DNA of 64,000 nucleotides from Liolophura sinensis. Lineage: Eukaryota > Mollusca > Polyplacophora > Chitonida > Chitonidae. The stretch spans positions 29,005,385-29,069,384 of the forward strand of contig NC_088295.1 of NCBI RefSeq assembly GCF_032854445.1, written 5' to 3'. Within the stretch, counting starts at the first letter, position 1; the number at the start of each line of letters is the position of its first letter. The notes beneath the pieces were generated by a model. That model was not told the DNA's origin. It did no database searches and was given only the letters and a program-made list of their open reading frames with translations. This document shows positions 1 through 15,830 of the stretch, in pieces. The translations under genes were made by a program, and so were the position numbers.

Positions 1-2798
1 GATGGTTGCATGTAAGATAGGTTGGGAAGTCATCCATGAACCTAAACATACCTGTAATTAAAACAACATAAGATGATGTGTATTTTATAATCTCACACAA
101 TCCACCATTATGCCTTGTTTGTTTCATGCTCCAAAATGATCCCGACTTCTGGTCACCAAAATTACATTACTCTTCCTTTTATCAAGCCGCACTGTTCCTT
201 GTCCTTCCTCAAATAAATGCCAGGATTACATCACAAATCGCTGATGAGTTAACTACTACATTACTTTGAAGGCAACTTTCTAGCAATTTTGTGGGAATTT
301 GTAACAACAAACGCGCCATTTAAAATAATGTGGAAAGAATATATTGTTATTTCTTTAATCAATGACAAAATTGTATTCCATTAACGAAAAAAAAAATTCA
401 ATCCGAAAGACTGTTAAATGAATGGGAACTGAAATTATAATAGCTGTCTCCAGAGATATATGGTTTGGCTATAATACACCTGAACTCTCAAATGTTGAGT
501 TTTGTATGGGAATGCGTGGGAAATAAATTGGTCTCCATGTATGTTGGATTTTGAGCCACTGTACTTTCGAGCCTTCAAATTTGCGAGAACACTACCGTTC
601 AATTTTCCTGAGTACTAATGTCCTTATTTCAATGGCATACACGGTTACTCTCAGAGTGACATGCAAAATGGCGTGATGTTCATGGGAACACTCAAGCGCA
701 CTTAGATCCTCACAAAATAGCAAGCTGATAAGGACTTGAAGGGCGTTATGTCGCTTGTTGAAAGGCAGGTAAAAGTTAGCTTCCTGTTCAGAACACGAGT
801 TCTTTACAATGGTTCCTTTGAGAGTCAAAAAGCATGTTAACGGGGATGGTAAAGAAAGGCAGCGGCTAGATGATACGGTTGCCGTGGATTGGAGCGCGGG
901 AGTCAGTCGACCTTGACAGTTCCCTTTGACATTCCCCATGACCTCTGCCCTTCCACAATGGCGACTGTGGAAGAATGGATTCAAAAAATGCTTTCATTAA
1001 CCTCCGTCTCAAAAGTACCGCTATATTTCTTGTAGTGTAAAAACACCAAATTCTTAAATTCCATTGCTTGATTCCAGCTGTATGGAACTTTACCGGAAAT
1101 ACTGGCATATAAATTTAGGCCGGAAGGAATAATGGTCCTAATGTGTTATATGGATGACTTCAGACGTAAGTGCCTTGGGTACTGATGCGTGGTATATAGG
1201 TGCTTTAAGATGTGATGAAACTACAGTGAAACTTCAGTGATAAAACTACCATTTCTGTGGCGGTAATGAAAACCATGAGCAGAAAGGCAACGTGCTACTT
1301 TATAGTGTCTGTTAGAAGAATTAGTAAGAATTACCATAGTACAGAAGTCTAGGCCTCTAAAGAGACTATATCTGTATATATACAAGGCCAAAATTCTTTC
1401 TATATTGTCGTAAACCGCGTGGGTTATTCCTATCAAGGTGTAGTCAAAATATAGAAACAGGAAGTCTAAGGCAGCAATGATCTTAAACAGCATGGCTGCT
1501 TCAGCGTATATGCAAGTTGCTTATATGAACTTTTTAACCTATATGAACATATATACAGCGGCGAGTCGTTGCCCCGACGCTATCAGTTCATACCTGTTTA
1601 TAGATTCTATTGGTATCTCACACATCATGACTTTGTTGCTATAAACTCAAAGTATATAGCTAGTCACCAATGTTAACGGAACCATCACGTTTTATGTGCC
1701 ATGCATGGTTGTCCGAAATTACCTCATGAAGCGTGGGCAGTAAAAGGTGAAAAGTTTAGAAAGCAGGCAATGCATGTGTTGTTTAAACTCGTGACACTAA
1801 ATTTTTGTACTTTATCTATATAATATGTATCCTTTATATGTATAATATGTATACTCTGTATGTATAATAACCCGCAGATTTCTGCTGCACATATTGATGT
1901 GCATGTATATACCTAGACCAAGTCCTTTAATTTACTGTAATGGCAAACATTTTGTATCTCTGCTGTCAATTATAGGTTGCCAGATAAAACAGCATAGCAA
2001 TACATGCGTATACTTATAACTGTATATATTCTCTTACTTATGGTGTTTGTCACAGCGGAATAAACATTTTGGATTTGCTGTATTAATACGAGTAGGTATT
2101 CCTTTAACACTGCATTTCATATAAACATATATTCTTGTACAATTATGCTTATAGATGTCTATATATATAGAGTGCCTGATGATCTGTTCCGCAATACTTC
2201 GAAACATGTACATCAGACCTGTAAGTACAGCCTTGGACACAGATGATGCTGTAACATCCGCCATCTTCAAGATATATGAGCGGCCAAATTTCCTCTATAA
2301 TCTGTTCAAAGAGTTCGAAATGTCCTCATGTAGAACCTATCCGACCTTCAATACTAACTACAGTTTGTGCGCGCGCCAGTTTTTCAACGCTGGTTTGGGA
2401 ACAGTTTTGGCAGGATAAAAGACCTACTGGTACTTACACTATTTCTTGAACGCAATGATTCAGTGAATGACAGTTGATGGGCTTACGACTTGCCTTTTGT
2501 GCACTTGCTCGAATCTCTCAAGGGACTACTCTCTATACGTATACTCTGTATATGACACAAAATGTCTGACCTGACACCAGAAAACTTCTGGCATCATCGT
2601 TGACGATTACTGCTCAAGAGAAACTTTGCACATACATGGACGTACTTTACAAAACATATAGAAACAACCAGTGTAAGATTACAACGCATATGGAAAATGC
2701 AGAGTTCTGATAAATTAAATAACATATACTTAAATTGCAGTACACACAAACAGTTGAGTTTCTGTTCAATGCAGTTTTCTTCTGAAGTACTTATATGT
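1..2798. other. Unique-looking AT-rich DNA, no gene recognised
   Basis: Only short open frames with no recognisable protein similarity. The 130-codon minus-strand stretch at 592-984 has no ATG at its apparent start and no familiar motif. Imperfect TATATGTATAA patches occur at 1800-1870. Exons too short or diverged to recognise cannot be excluded. Confidence 0.5.
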
Positions 2799-2910
2799 TT
2801 ATTTGATTGGTGTTTTACGCCGTACTCAAGAATATTTCGCTTATGCGATGGCGGGCAGTATTGTGATGGGAGGAAACCGGGCAGAGCCCGGGGGAAACCC
2901 ACGACCACCT
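2799..2910 (-). mobile_element. SINE family A, 5'-truncated copy
   Basis: Reading the minus strand, this is the conserved tail half: GGGTTTCCCCCGGGCTCTGC, then CCGGTTTCCTCCC, a GAAATATTCTTGAGTACGGC-type segment, AAACACCAATCAAATAAA. The tRNA-like head is missing. Recognised because the same unit recurs many times in the window. Confidence 0.85.
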
Positions 2911-5590
2911 TCTGAAGTAAGATGATGTAAATGTCGTGGTTAGATAGGAAAAGGAATTAACAGTGGTCACACTGGTATTTATTAGCAGCAAGGGTGTTCG
3001 ATGACAATTTGTCTTTCTTACACATACTGCTTGCAATATACTTTAACTACGGGCTGATTTATCTCCTAAATGACATGTTTCGTTGTAAAGAAGCAGGACT
3101 AGATCACGCGTGTACTTTCTATAAATGAGCCGTGACTAAAACCGCTCTTCGGGTTAAGCAGTGATGAAAAACACAAAGAGATAATCATTAAAAAATCATA
3201 CTGGCCACACACGGCTGCTTTAAATATATACACGTATATGTAATGGATTTAGTACCTAGCGGTACGTCTACAAGCGCCGTAGTCGCTATAATCACAACAT
3301 ATAGCCCATACGTGTCAATTATTATAGCTTGCTAGGAAAAAAATTTCTTAATATCTTTTGACGAACAGACATATAGCCAGAGGTGCACTTGTCGCTATCG
3401 TCGGTTTTATTTATTTTAAAATGATGAGATCTATTTAGCTTAATGGACAACAAATTACGATGGTTTAATCTGTGCGGCGACTTCATGCTTGTCAAGGAAG
3501 ACGTATGAGCTTAGTGGATCCATTATAATAGGTGAAGAACAAAATAACAAGACTCAAGAACAAGGCATATTGCTCGAGATCTTTATCAATTCTTAGTAAT
3601 ATCACAACCCCAGCAGCTGTCACGTTCCGTTTTTTTTTTTTTTTTTTTTTTTTTTGGTGGGGGGGGGGGGTCATACAGGCTACAATTCAGTGTAATGATT
3701 AATATACTTATTAATGTGATTTACTATATATTTGTACATCCTGTTGACAGGGGAGATTACATGTTGCTGTTGGGTATATATATATATACAGCCATGCAAA
3801 GACTTGATTGGTTTTGACAGATTTGTAACGGCCAAAAGCAACCTGTTTCAACATCTTTGTTGCATTTAACCCTCTGCCCGCAGGTACTCTTGGCCTGTAT
3901 TAAATTCGGCGCCTCTGTATCTTCTGATCAAACCAATTTAACAGAAAATCGTCGAAAATTAAAAACTGTAAGAATATAATACATTTCCTCGTTTTGTGGC
4001 GAGTATTCATACGTGGCTATATTGTAAGCCTCTACACATTTACGTCTGCTTAATTCAAACAGGCAGCCAAAAACCGAAGCTCAGCGTGACACGTTTTCCA
4101 CATCTAAACCAAGTTTTAATATTAATGTGGCCATGCCAAATTTTGGGAAGTCTTTATTATGTTCAACTTTAGACACGATCGTCAGAATTAATATTTTATG
4201 GGCTGTGAAAATGTTGCCTGATTTTCTTATTTCATACAGTTTATATAGCGGATATATGCATTGACAATTAGATAGATGCAGCTCTGTATGCAAGTCGTCT
4301 ACCTGTCTGTTACATCATCACGTTAGATATGTGATATCCCATGTACTACCATTGGCTTTTAGGTCGAAGTTTGGATATCCTTTGTTTAAACATATAGGCC
4401 AGTCATTTGACGTGTGGACGGCGTCGACTTGCTTACGGAAGTTCATGGCTACTGCTAATTTGTGCTCGTTTCAAGATAAGTGTGTATTTAAGTATGATAT
4501 CTGCCACGTACCAAATATTACTGTTTTTACCGTGGGATCAATACACATGTCTAAATGTTCAGCTAGTATCTGTCTCTGGGTTCAGTTAATACACCGTGCC
4601 TTTCGCTTTTTGTGCATGTATCATGTGTCTTGAAGGGCATATTTCACTCACACGTGTCATTAAGTTGTTTGTAGGTGGAATATTTCCTCTGAAGACCCTT
4701 CCACACCTTCTATGTCACAGTCGTTTCCATTTCGTCCGTGGGGACTGTCTGGTCATGTTTGTGTAAGTATAGAGGCACTGTAGTGTTATTTATAAAATAG
4801 GACTGCGATGATATCAAGTCGATGGCGCGAAATGATACCGTGTCTGGCATTGTATACACAGTAAAATGGCTGCTCACAGAACTGGTAATGTTGAACAGGG
4901 GTGTACTGTTCATCGGTTACGAAGTGCGAAGCTGCGAACACGCCTGTGTTCACACACATACCATGTCACAGTGAGACTGGCTTAATAACAGGACAGCTCT
5001 GTGTGGATGTGTCCATCGGGCTCTTTGATGTGCCGAGCTATTACCTGTACACCGTCAATAATTAGCTGGGTTACCTGCCGAACAAGATTCCAAACGCATC
5101 GACTGTGACGGGTCAATTTCAGCGGCATGCCTTGCGCGTGGCTTGGCTATAGTAGAGTATAGATGTAGTGATGAAAGGCGCCTGGCGGGAAGACAGTCAT
5201 CCTAGCCCGTTATATAAGAATGGGACTTAATGATCTGGTAATGGTCAGCGCTGATCGAGGACACGATTCTGGCCTATTGAAGTCCAGCGATATCAGTTTG
5301 ACCAAGAGCTCCCTTGTTCACTGACACCCTATACCCGTTTTACACTAGTACATCAACTCACGCCTCTGTAGCAGCCAGCCGTGTGGTTATTTTCTATATT
5401 CGGCACTCCATACACGCAGAACTAGAAGGTAATAAATCAATAAATCAACCAGTATATAGTTCACCTTGATTGGCCCATACGTTCATGACGTGCGGTCGAT
5501 AGGTCATTCGCTGATCAGTTTGTCCACACTTCCAGTCTGACTAAATCACAAAATGAATTCCCAAGCGAGTATTTATCGTACCGAAACTCT
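2911..5590. other. No gene recognised
   Basis: Apart from the poly-T/poly-G run near 3.64 kb and a short TATATA patch at 3775-3788, nothing is seen. The 100-codon plus-strand stretch at 4331-4633 looks like chance. Confidence 0.5.
3630..3670. repeat. Poly-T run followed by poly-G run
   Basis: About 26 T then GGTGG and a run of G. The reverse complement reads poly-C then poly-A, so it could be the poly-A end of a retroposed sequence. No recognisable element precedes it. Confidence 0.85.
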
Positions 5591-5690
5591 GAAACCGGGC
5601 AGAGCCCGGGGAAAACCCTCGACAATCCTCAGGTTCCTGAGAGATCTCCAAATGCACGACGTTAGAGGAAGCCAACACGAGTTAATCTTT
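5591..5690 (-). mobile_element. SINE family A, middle fragment
   Basis: Only the central part is present: the GCAGAGCCCGGGG palindromic segment, then CCTCAGGTTCCTG and a degraded GAGGAAGCCA stretch. Both the A/T tail and the tRNA-like head are lost. Confidence 0.65.
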
Positions 5691-8600
5691 ACAGACGGAA
5701 TAAAATATCTAAGCGTCTGTAAGTGAAATGTTCTGCTCCGCTGAATGTTACATGTAGTTCTGTTGGTTATTAATGACGTGATCAATGATTCCACAAATTC
5801 CATCAATTTATCCATCTATCAAGGAATCTATCTTTCTCTCTCTATATATATTTTTTTGGCAAAAATGTTTGGAATATTAACTCACGTAGATATAATATAT
5901 AATATCGGGGATCAACGGGTTCCAGCTCTTCTACTCAGCCCCCCCCCCCCCCCCCCCTTCCCATACAGTAGATTTGTTAATTAGAGCATATGGGGATAAG
6001 CTGTTGTTCATCGACGGAAACACCGCTGTGCCCCTGGTCACGTTTATAGATGTTCAGAGGTAAATTATCACAGTGGCCAGCCTGTCCCGCTCGGACACCC
6101 CCGAAACTAATATATAATCATGAGCAGATGTACCGGAGAAGAGCCTTCTGATCAACACCGACAGACATGCAAATTGTACTTAGGAATAAGTTATCACCTA
6201 ATTTAAATTTCCACATTTATGTATACATACATAGTGAGCGATAATCGAATCCAAGAATATTACACATGCGCCCCTGCATGCTGACAGTTTCACCATCAAG
6301 AGATTTAACCGGTACTCAGTATACATGCAGTGTACATCACCTCATCGCTTTTCTAAAAATGTTTTTGTTTGGAAAACGGAATATAAATTACCAGACTGTA
6401 CCAGACACAAATCACTGTGTTATATTTGAAAACATTCTGTATATACTGGGGACATGTGAACTTCCATTAAACTGACCTGCTGATTTCCTGTCGATTCTAA
6501 TTGAGCAAACTCATTTTATGGCGTATTTCTTGATGCATACGTCTTTGATAATTACATTTGCTTTTATTCTGGTAGATTGACCTCAGGATGGGTAGTCTCC
6601 ATACATTGTGCTACATGTGTACGATTTGAATGTGTCACAACAACATGAAGCAAGCTGTGGTAATTTCTTTTGGTTCTATATATTTATATTATGCCCTTCA
6701 GGTCTTAAAATCACCGCCACGGTGGAATTGGCATTCAGGATATTAACACCTACCGACATAGATAGTGTTTAATCCTTACTCATCTTCATATTTCTCATTG
6801 TCACAAACCTTTGATGTTTCCATAACAAGGCCTTCTCATATACGCCTCCAGCAATTAAAATGCATTCCAGCCGAAAAAAAAAAATGTATTTGCAATTTCC
6901 GTTTCACACTTTGCGCATGTGCCGCTTCAAATTTGTGGCAGGTGTTTTTGGAACACAATATAACAAGCAGATTAACTTCATGTAAATATTGTGTGCCCCG
7001 GATGTGCATGAGCTAATCGCCTGTTCTTTACAAAACATCTTTAGTAATGCATTTTACCATTTATTTATATAAATTGATATCTTAAATTTCTGTGTTCAAA
7101 ACGGAACTACCCTTTCTCTAAAAGAAAGAAAGAAAACCCTCACTAATCACTTCACAAACTTCTTTAAATCTTCTATAAATTTGAACACGGGGTAAAGCTG
7201 TCATATATTGTATTTTATTTATATATGCTTATCTGTAGTGTTGGACACAGCTCGTTAGGAACCTAGATAAGATAAATTTTTTAATTGGTTTGAACTTGGC
7301 CTACATCCTGTATATAGATACAGGACACTGTTGAGTCAGAAACACAAGATGAGAAATCATTTCCCGTACAGGTTTTTCGCCGTGTACCATTACCCATACA
7401 AAGTCATAAATTTACCGAACAGTGAAATTTCTTTATGAATTTGCACCCAAGACACATGCAACGATTGCTAGTATATATGTATATATATTGTACAACTTGA
7501 CACGAGCGACATCAGGGCTGCCTGAATTCTACAAACTGTATAATTGTAATGACTATAAAGTGCTGTTGTTGTTGTTGTAATATGCTGAAATTCCAAAACC
7601 GTTACAGGTGTAAAGAGTAACCCGTATTAATTAAGCTTGTTCCAGTTACACATGAGTTAGCAGGAATGTTACAGTGTTGTCGGAAACCTGATACTACACG
7701 TAATTCCAAGAGCAATCGTGAGTCTTCCATTGCAGGAGTCAAAACTTAATGACCGACCTAGCACAACCAGGAAGATTCTAACTTGTACTTGCCAATACTT
7801 AACAATGCGTTGACTAACACGAATGATTAAAGGGTTTGGAATAATTGCCAGGATGTCCACATGTCGTCTTTTGTCAGTTGACTAACCAGTAGATGGAACT
7901 AATTCAATGGAGTGTAAGTTTACTACACACGGGGCGTGTAACAACCTAGCGGCTCCACGTGGACATCTTTTTTTATGAACAACCGGCTTTATTAAATCTG
8001 CTAAACAAAACTTTAACTTGCCCCGTGTGGTAGTAAAATGTACATGCCATAAATTTGTAAAATCCTTTAAGAGGTGGCAAAATTTTGTTAATTGCGCTCA
8101 GTCACAAAGCCTCTGCACGCGACCGCCAAAAGTGGTGAGATTTCAATGGAGTCGCCATGCGTTTTATACGGCATTTATGAGCTCATGCACAGCTATAGCT
8201 CAAAGGCTTTTCTAAAGACAAACTACTACGACTTTAGGAGCACGTATAAAATTGCGATCGGGAATTTCTTTTGTGGCTTTTTTGGCCTTCGCCTGGATGG
8301 GGTTATTTTTAGTTACACTTTTGGGATGAATCTTGATGAACTTCAAAGCCTTTGCTTGGTTAAGTGTTGTCCTTGTGCAAATTAAAATTCACGATGGGTT
8401 TTGGTGCGTGATGTCCCAACAGTGTCCTCCGACGCAGACTGAATAGCTTAGATACTCGATGTGAATCCGAGACAAAACAGTCTAATAGATAAAGCGATAA
8501 GCATCAATGTAGTATACATTTATTTGTCAGAAGTACCGGAGCCATGTGACAATAGTCACGTTTTTGGCTTGTTTTAAACTAATATATTTCACTAATCACG

Positions 8601-8809
8601 GTGTGTGCGTGTGTTTGCGAACCATGCAGGAGCTGTTGACAGCAAAGGAAACCAAAAGATTTCACGTGAGCCAAACATTCCTCCTGAAGGGTTGATATTC
8701 TCTTAAGTGTGTAATGCTATTAACGGTGGTGTCTAAGCTGATCTTTGCTGGTCGTTAATATGGTACAAAATTCCATAACCAATAAGGAATCATGTGTGGA
8801 AATGGGATC

Positions 8810-8814
<5 letters not shown>
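5691..8814. other. No gene recognised
   Basis: AT-rich DNA with a poly-C tract at 5.94 kb and a (GTT)n patch at 7564-7577. The open frames are short and lack any motif. Confidence 0.5.
5938..5957. repeat. Poly-C homopolymer
   Basis: About 19 consecutive C within AGC...TTCCC. A simple mononucleotide repeat. Confidence 0.9.

Positions 8815-8886
<72 letters not shown>
8815..8886. repeat. (TA)n microsatellite, 72 bases
   Basis: Uninterrupted TA dinucleotides. Apparent Ile-Tyr open frames on both strands are an artefact of the repeat. Confidence 0.97.
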
Positions 8887-8888
<2 letters not shown>

Positions 8889-8978
8889 TGATGCAGTTAC
8901 AAGAAAAAAAAGGAAGATAAAAAAAATCGCATACTGCTGTGTACAGAAATTCTTTTTGTTTTCCCGCAACCTCACCCT

Positions 8979-10914
<1,936 letters not shown>

Positions 10915-11030
10915 GGGTTGTCGTGGGTTTCCTCCAGGCTCTGCCCTGTTCCTCCAAGCATAATGTTGGCCGCCGTCGTACAGTGAAATATTCCTGAGTA
11001 AGACGTAAAACGTCAATCAAATAAATAAAT
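10915..11030 (+). mobile_element. SINE family A, 5'-truncated copy in plus orientation
   Basis: Runs from TCGTGGGTTTCCTCC through GGCCGCCGTCGTACAGTG to AATCAAATAAATAAATGA. Diverged and lacking the head. One of the few plus-strand copies. Confidence 0.82.
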
Positions 11031-12014
11031 GACTGTATATATGAAAGATACCAACATCATGATGTCTCAAATAAATTACATCTCAGTGAACAAATGAAAG
11101 TAGTCTCTTTATGTCTTGAAATAAAGTTCATGGGAGTTTGCCTGTATGTTAAAATATCAACTGAACTCTTATTTTTCGAGCATGTTTCCTTAGTGGCAAT
11201 AAGTGGTCAGCGCAGTTCATTTACGCACTCCTTTCTATGTTCGCTGAAGGCCATTGAACGTCTAGCAGTATGCATGACAATATCCATGTGTATAGGTTTG
11301 TGCATCAGACATACAGCCGTTCCTCAGTGACTTGCTGAAAGCCAGTGGTTAATTACCAGGGCATCCTGATTTTCTCTATCCACCATCCTACGCCATTCAT
11401 GTCTGATGGTCTTGTCAGCGATAACTTTGCATTAACACCAGCTTATTATATCATAATGTTGAGAATGACGAAAGGTTTATGCCAAAAGAAAACCTTAAAC
11501 AGACGACAATGTTCGGCCGTGTGAGTCCTGTCATTCACATTATCACCTTCTTAACCTAGATAATGTGTACCTTAGTAACCACAGCAAATGGGTAATTCCC
11601 GTAAATTAGTGCAGCATGCCCAACATGCGTCATTGCTTGTATGTCGTAAATGTAATACAGTGGGGCATATATTTAGCCAAAGACATTGCCACACCCTGGT
11701 TGAAGTTTTGGTGCAAAAAGTGAATAAACTTCCCCTATAGTTGGTCTAATAAGTACACAAATAATGACAATCAGTCAGTCAATCAATCAGTCGTAAACAA
11801 GCTTTACCTAACGTATTGATAAAGCGCTTAAGGCTTTATAACCTAGAAACATTATTCATGGAAATAGTATTCGATCGTTAGATTATAGTTATGTGATTAC
11901 GAGGATTCACAAAGCTGGGCCCTTTGCTACATGTGGATGGCATGGGAATCGCGATGTCGCATAGTTAAATTAAGGTACTACACTTTTGCACGAAATGACA
12001 TTTTCCGTGGATAT

Positions 12015-12111
12015 GAAAGCCGATAGAGAACCTTTCGCTTACACGGTACATCGCCTTGTATTTTAAAAATCGAAATATCGAGGCATAGCGAAAGGTCCTC
12101 TGTCGGCTTCC
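12015..12111. mobile_element. Hairpin with 25-base arms (possible MITE remnant or hairpin RNA)
   Basis: GAAAGCCGATAGAGAACC at 12015 and its near-perfect complement GGTCCTCTGTCGGCTTCC ending 12111 form 25-base arms with three differences, one of which would be a G-U pair in RNA. Pairing resumes deeper in the loop (GCCT with AGGC). It may be a small fold-back element or a structured transcript. No known microRNA sequence was recognised in it. Confidence 0.5.
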
Positions 12112-12479
12112 GTGCATGGGTGACATGGCGTACATGACAAGCTACTATGAAATACTGAAGTTGGTTTCAGTATCCCTTACCTTCAGGGAGGTAATCCCTG
12201 AATTTCACCAGCATGACCACGTGATTGTATTTGAAACGATGGATGGAATATATATAATCACACATGAGAAAATGTTGTCTGTTATTGTCGTGTATCTTGC
12301 ATTTTTAGTTTCAGTGTAGTAGAAGATGATGTTTTTGTCGACTATACACGTCATCTGGAGGATATGTCTGAAGACAGTATGATATTGTAGCGCTATGCGA
12401 TATAACGGACTGACACGAAGCCTTAAGTTTGTAAAACTTATGACGTTCGAAAAATGTTGCACGCTAGATTTGAACGATT

Positions 12480-12760
12480 TTGAAGAACGGAAAGCAAATG
12501 TTTATACTATGTGAATTCATGACTTGATTTACTAAGATTTGAAAGCCCACATTGTGAGCTTATGTCTCGAACTTTGAAGAATCGAATCCATTGTACATGT
12601 GAGCTCATGCAATGGACATAAACAACTGAAAACTGCAGGGCTATTTTGTGAGATCTTGTCTTGAACTTTGAATGGGAAACTGCATGGCTATGTTGTGAGA
12701 TCTTCTCTTGAACTATGAATGGGAAACTGCATGACCGTACTATGTGAGTTCAGTTCACGT
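12480..12760. repeat. Degenerate tandem repeat of about 47 bp
   Basis: GAGATCTTGTCTTGAACTTT (12650) and GAGATCTTCTCTTGAACTAT (12697), each followed by GAATGGGAAACTGCATG, are 47 apart. Weaker related units (TGTCTCGAACTTTGAAG) lie upstream. Confidence 0.6.
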
Positions 12761-14757
12761 GAACTTGTTGAATTGTTCAATAGGGAGAAAATTACGACGC
12801 TGGTTGAAGATCTAGAACGGCTCTACACTCTGCCCTGTAAATGCAACCTTACTGAAATGTGTAGGACCACGACAATACAATGTCAGTATCCTGTACTGAA
12901 CGAATTAGCCAAGAACATTACGGCGTAGAAATATGATTAATCAGTCTGTAAATTTAATTTCACGAACAATTACCGGCGACAGGTTTTGCACAAAGAGACA
13001 CCTTTTGCACTAGGTGTGCATGACTGAGAATTGATGTGAAGCAGTATGGTTTCTTCTGACCAGACAGAATCGCCACCACGTTCGGTTACATAATGCCACG
13101 TTGCAACAGTCGGACTCCTATATGAGCAGCGTCTTTAGGGAAGCAGGGTAGGACAAAGCCCTAAGGGTAACCCGACACTGTGATCGCCAGTCGTATGGTT
13201 TCTCTTTCTTTTGGGTCGTACCCAACCAGAATGATTAACCTGTTAACAGGTTAGGTGCTTAAGACCTAACACGTAACGTTTCTTGTTGTGATTTTGTGTA
13301 ACCGTATATCTTCTGGTCAGTCCGCTAAGATTGCTAGCCTGGAGGCTCCAACTCCCCCATGGCATTCAAAACGTTACCCAAATCCCCTCCTGGCCTCTTC
13401 GCTTTTCCCTCCTACGACAATTCCAACACACAAAACCCGATAGATTTCACAATGTGTCTGTCAAATGGGTCAGTAAATCAGAGCCAATGAATCAGAGAAA
13501 CGCATAACATTAAGGGCCCATTCTTGTCTGAATGGGAAAATTAATTAAGTCGTTAAATCCAGCGTCAGGGAAATTTATTGTGGTCATGTACATGTAATGG
13601 CTTTGAAAAAAAAAGGTTGTCTGGGACTGCCTTCAAAGGGTGACGTTTTCACGTACATGATGCAACTCACAATTTTTTTTTTTTAGATTTGGCATTCAAT
13701 CATTTGATAAGACAATTTGTAGAGGAATTGCGTAACAAGTATCGCCGAAGTGACAGTAGTTTCATAAATCCCGAGTTAGTGAAATAAGTCTTTTTTTTTC
13801 TTCACCTGCATATCGGTTATGGGTTAAGAGTTTGATCTCATCTCCAACTTCCAGATCTGGATTATGGAATAACTTGTCACTGTAAAGTACTGGTAGATTG
13901 TCATTTCTGAGAATTACTTTTGTTTCATCGGATAGAAAAAAACATCATTGAATAAATGGAGAAATCTTCCACACATCTAACACTGTAAATGTGCTTAAAG
14001 CTGCAGGGACAACTTAGTTGTGAGACAACAAACATGTTGAATTGTATAGTTGTATTCGATATCAGGTATACAGTGAGTTTTTTAATATTTTAATTAAGAG
14101 TAGGCCTATAAACGTGTCTTTTATTTCCACATGGGTTCACTGGGTTTTTTTCCTCGTTTTTGAGTGTGTGGCCGCTAGATGTTAGATTTCGTGTCATTCA
14201 CGTATTAGAAATAACGGGTTAGTTTCCATTCAGATTTCTAGTTTTCTGTCTGTGTCCCCACATCCGGTAGCTTCGTCCCTGTAGTTATGTACCAGTTCTC
14301 ACCTATGGGTGAATCTCAATTCGCCTAACATAAACGACTGGCCAAGTTTCCCTCGTCACGATCCCACTGTCCCGAGAGGTGGACGAGGGTCATCATCAAC
14401 AATCCACAACAACATCCACTCTCAGCAGGTCAGGTCACAGGAAGTAAAAATCCGATCTGAGCAAGTTCAATGGCCGAACCGTTAGCTTATCAAAATATAT
14501 AAGAGGCATCGCAATACCGGTGGCGCATCGTCATGGGTTTAAGTTTTGAAAAGACCCAGTAGCAATAGAAAGGTATCCTTCTTTTGAAGGGAGCCCAGAA
14601 GGCCTGGGGTCGGGCAGCGGCCAACTCGTGCCCCTTTTCATGGGGTCTGAAAAGGACATGGGTAGGGGCAAACAATGACACGCGATGAAGATTGTTATGT
14701 TTGCGATAGTCGACCAGGTATAGGCTCGGCGGAAGATAGGTGGATGGTGGAGATGGT

Positions 14758-14793
14758 GGGAGCGGGTTGGGGGAGGGGGGGGTAGGGGGCGGG
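14758..14793 (+). other. Potential G-quadruplex sequence
   Basis: Five or more G-runs of at least three (GGGAGCGGG, GGGGGA, GGGGGGGG, GGGGGCGGG) separated by 1-5 bases on the plus strand. It stands out in an AT-rich context. Confidence 0.6.
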
Positions 14794-15738
14794 AACCCAG
14801 CGCGCCCTGACCGAGTTTATTATACCTGACGATAATCATAGATAGGACGAAGCAAACGGAAGAAAAGCTTCGAACCACGAATCCGATTCGGCGGGTATTT
14901 TCAGAACAATAAGCTGATACCTGACTTTTTAGACCGAGGTAATCCCCAGAGATTAAGTCAACTGTTGGGATAAATTACACACGGGGATCGAGTCAAACAC
15001 AAAGATGCCTAGCTCCGGGACCCCTCATCAGCACAATGATAACGGCGAAGGATGTGTTTTGATAACTGACCGTGCCTATGACTACCCTATGACGGGCGCA
15101 GTGTTACCGCATCCTGACCATCTTCCCACGCCGACTGGACAATGGCCGCATCTTTAGGATGCATCTAGCACACTGGTTTCTTATGAGAACCTCTTCCCAT
15201 CGCTATTGTCCAGCCTCAAAATTTCTGCTCTACATGTCACATCATCGGTAATCACCACGGCCTAATTGTGTCCTTCAGGTTATTGGCAAGCCAACCTCAG
15301 GTTATTAAAGAAAAGAACTATGACAGTGCCATTGAGACGGCAATTCCATCAGTGTCTGCCACATGCCTTAAGGCTCTATAGGTTTTGGTCCTCGGTTGAG
15401 GTGAAATCACAATACACCTGGATGCTTGATTACAGGTGGGATAATTTAGTGCGGCCTTTACACAAGGCTGTACCAGTTCATCTCTGATCCGGCCTTTAAT
15501 TAGGGTGAAAGGTTTGTTTTCATTATGATCGGCAGAGGTATGATTAAAGAGCCAAATTTGACGGGTAGAGTATATACTAAGATTCATTCCCCTGGTTATA
15601 TGTAATGAAATACTCTGGCCTATAAATGTGGCGTCATGTTGTCAGTCATGTGGTGAAGTACACAGTTAGTATATAGCCATCGTGTGGGCTACGTGTTACA
15701 AACTCGATGTTTTTCGGGGTATGATATAGTACCGATAC

Positions 15739-15830
15739 AAAATATATTAAATACGTCATGTCAGTTGTAAACATTTCCATATAAAATACATTAAATATGT
15801 CATGTCAGTAGTAAACACTTCCACATTACA
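15739..15830. repeat. 45-bp tandem duplication
   Basis: GTCATGTCAGTTGTAAACA and GTCATGTCAGTAGTAAACA are 45 bases apart, with matching flanks (AAATA(T/C)ATTAAATA, TTCCA(T/C)AT). A simple local duplication. Confidence 0.75.

Noticed and set aside
592-984. 130-codon open stretch on the minus strand
   Set aside because: Its apparent start is TTG, not ATG. There is no recognisable domain, and the length is within chance for a window of this size.
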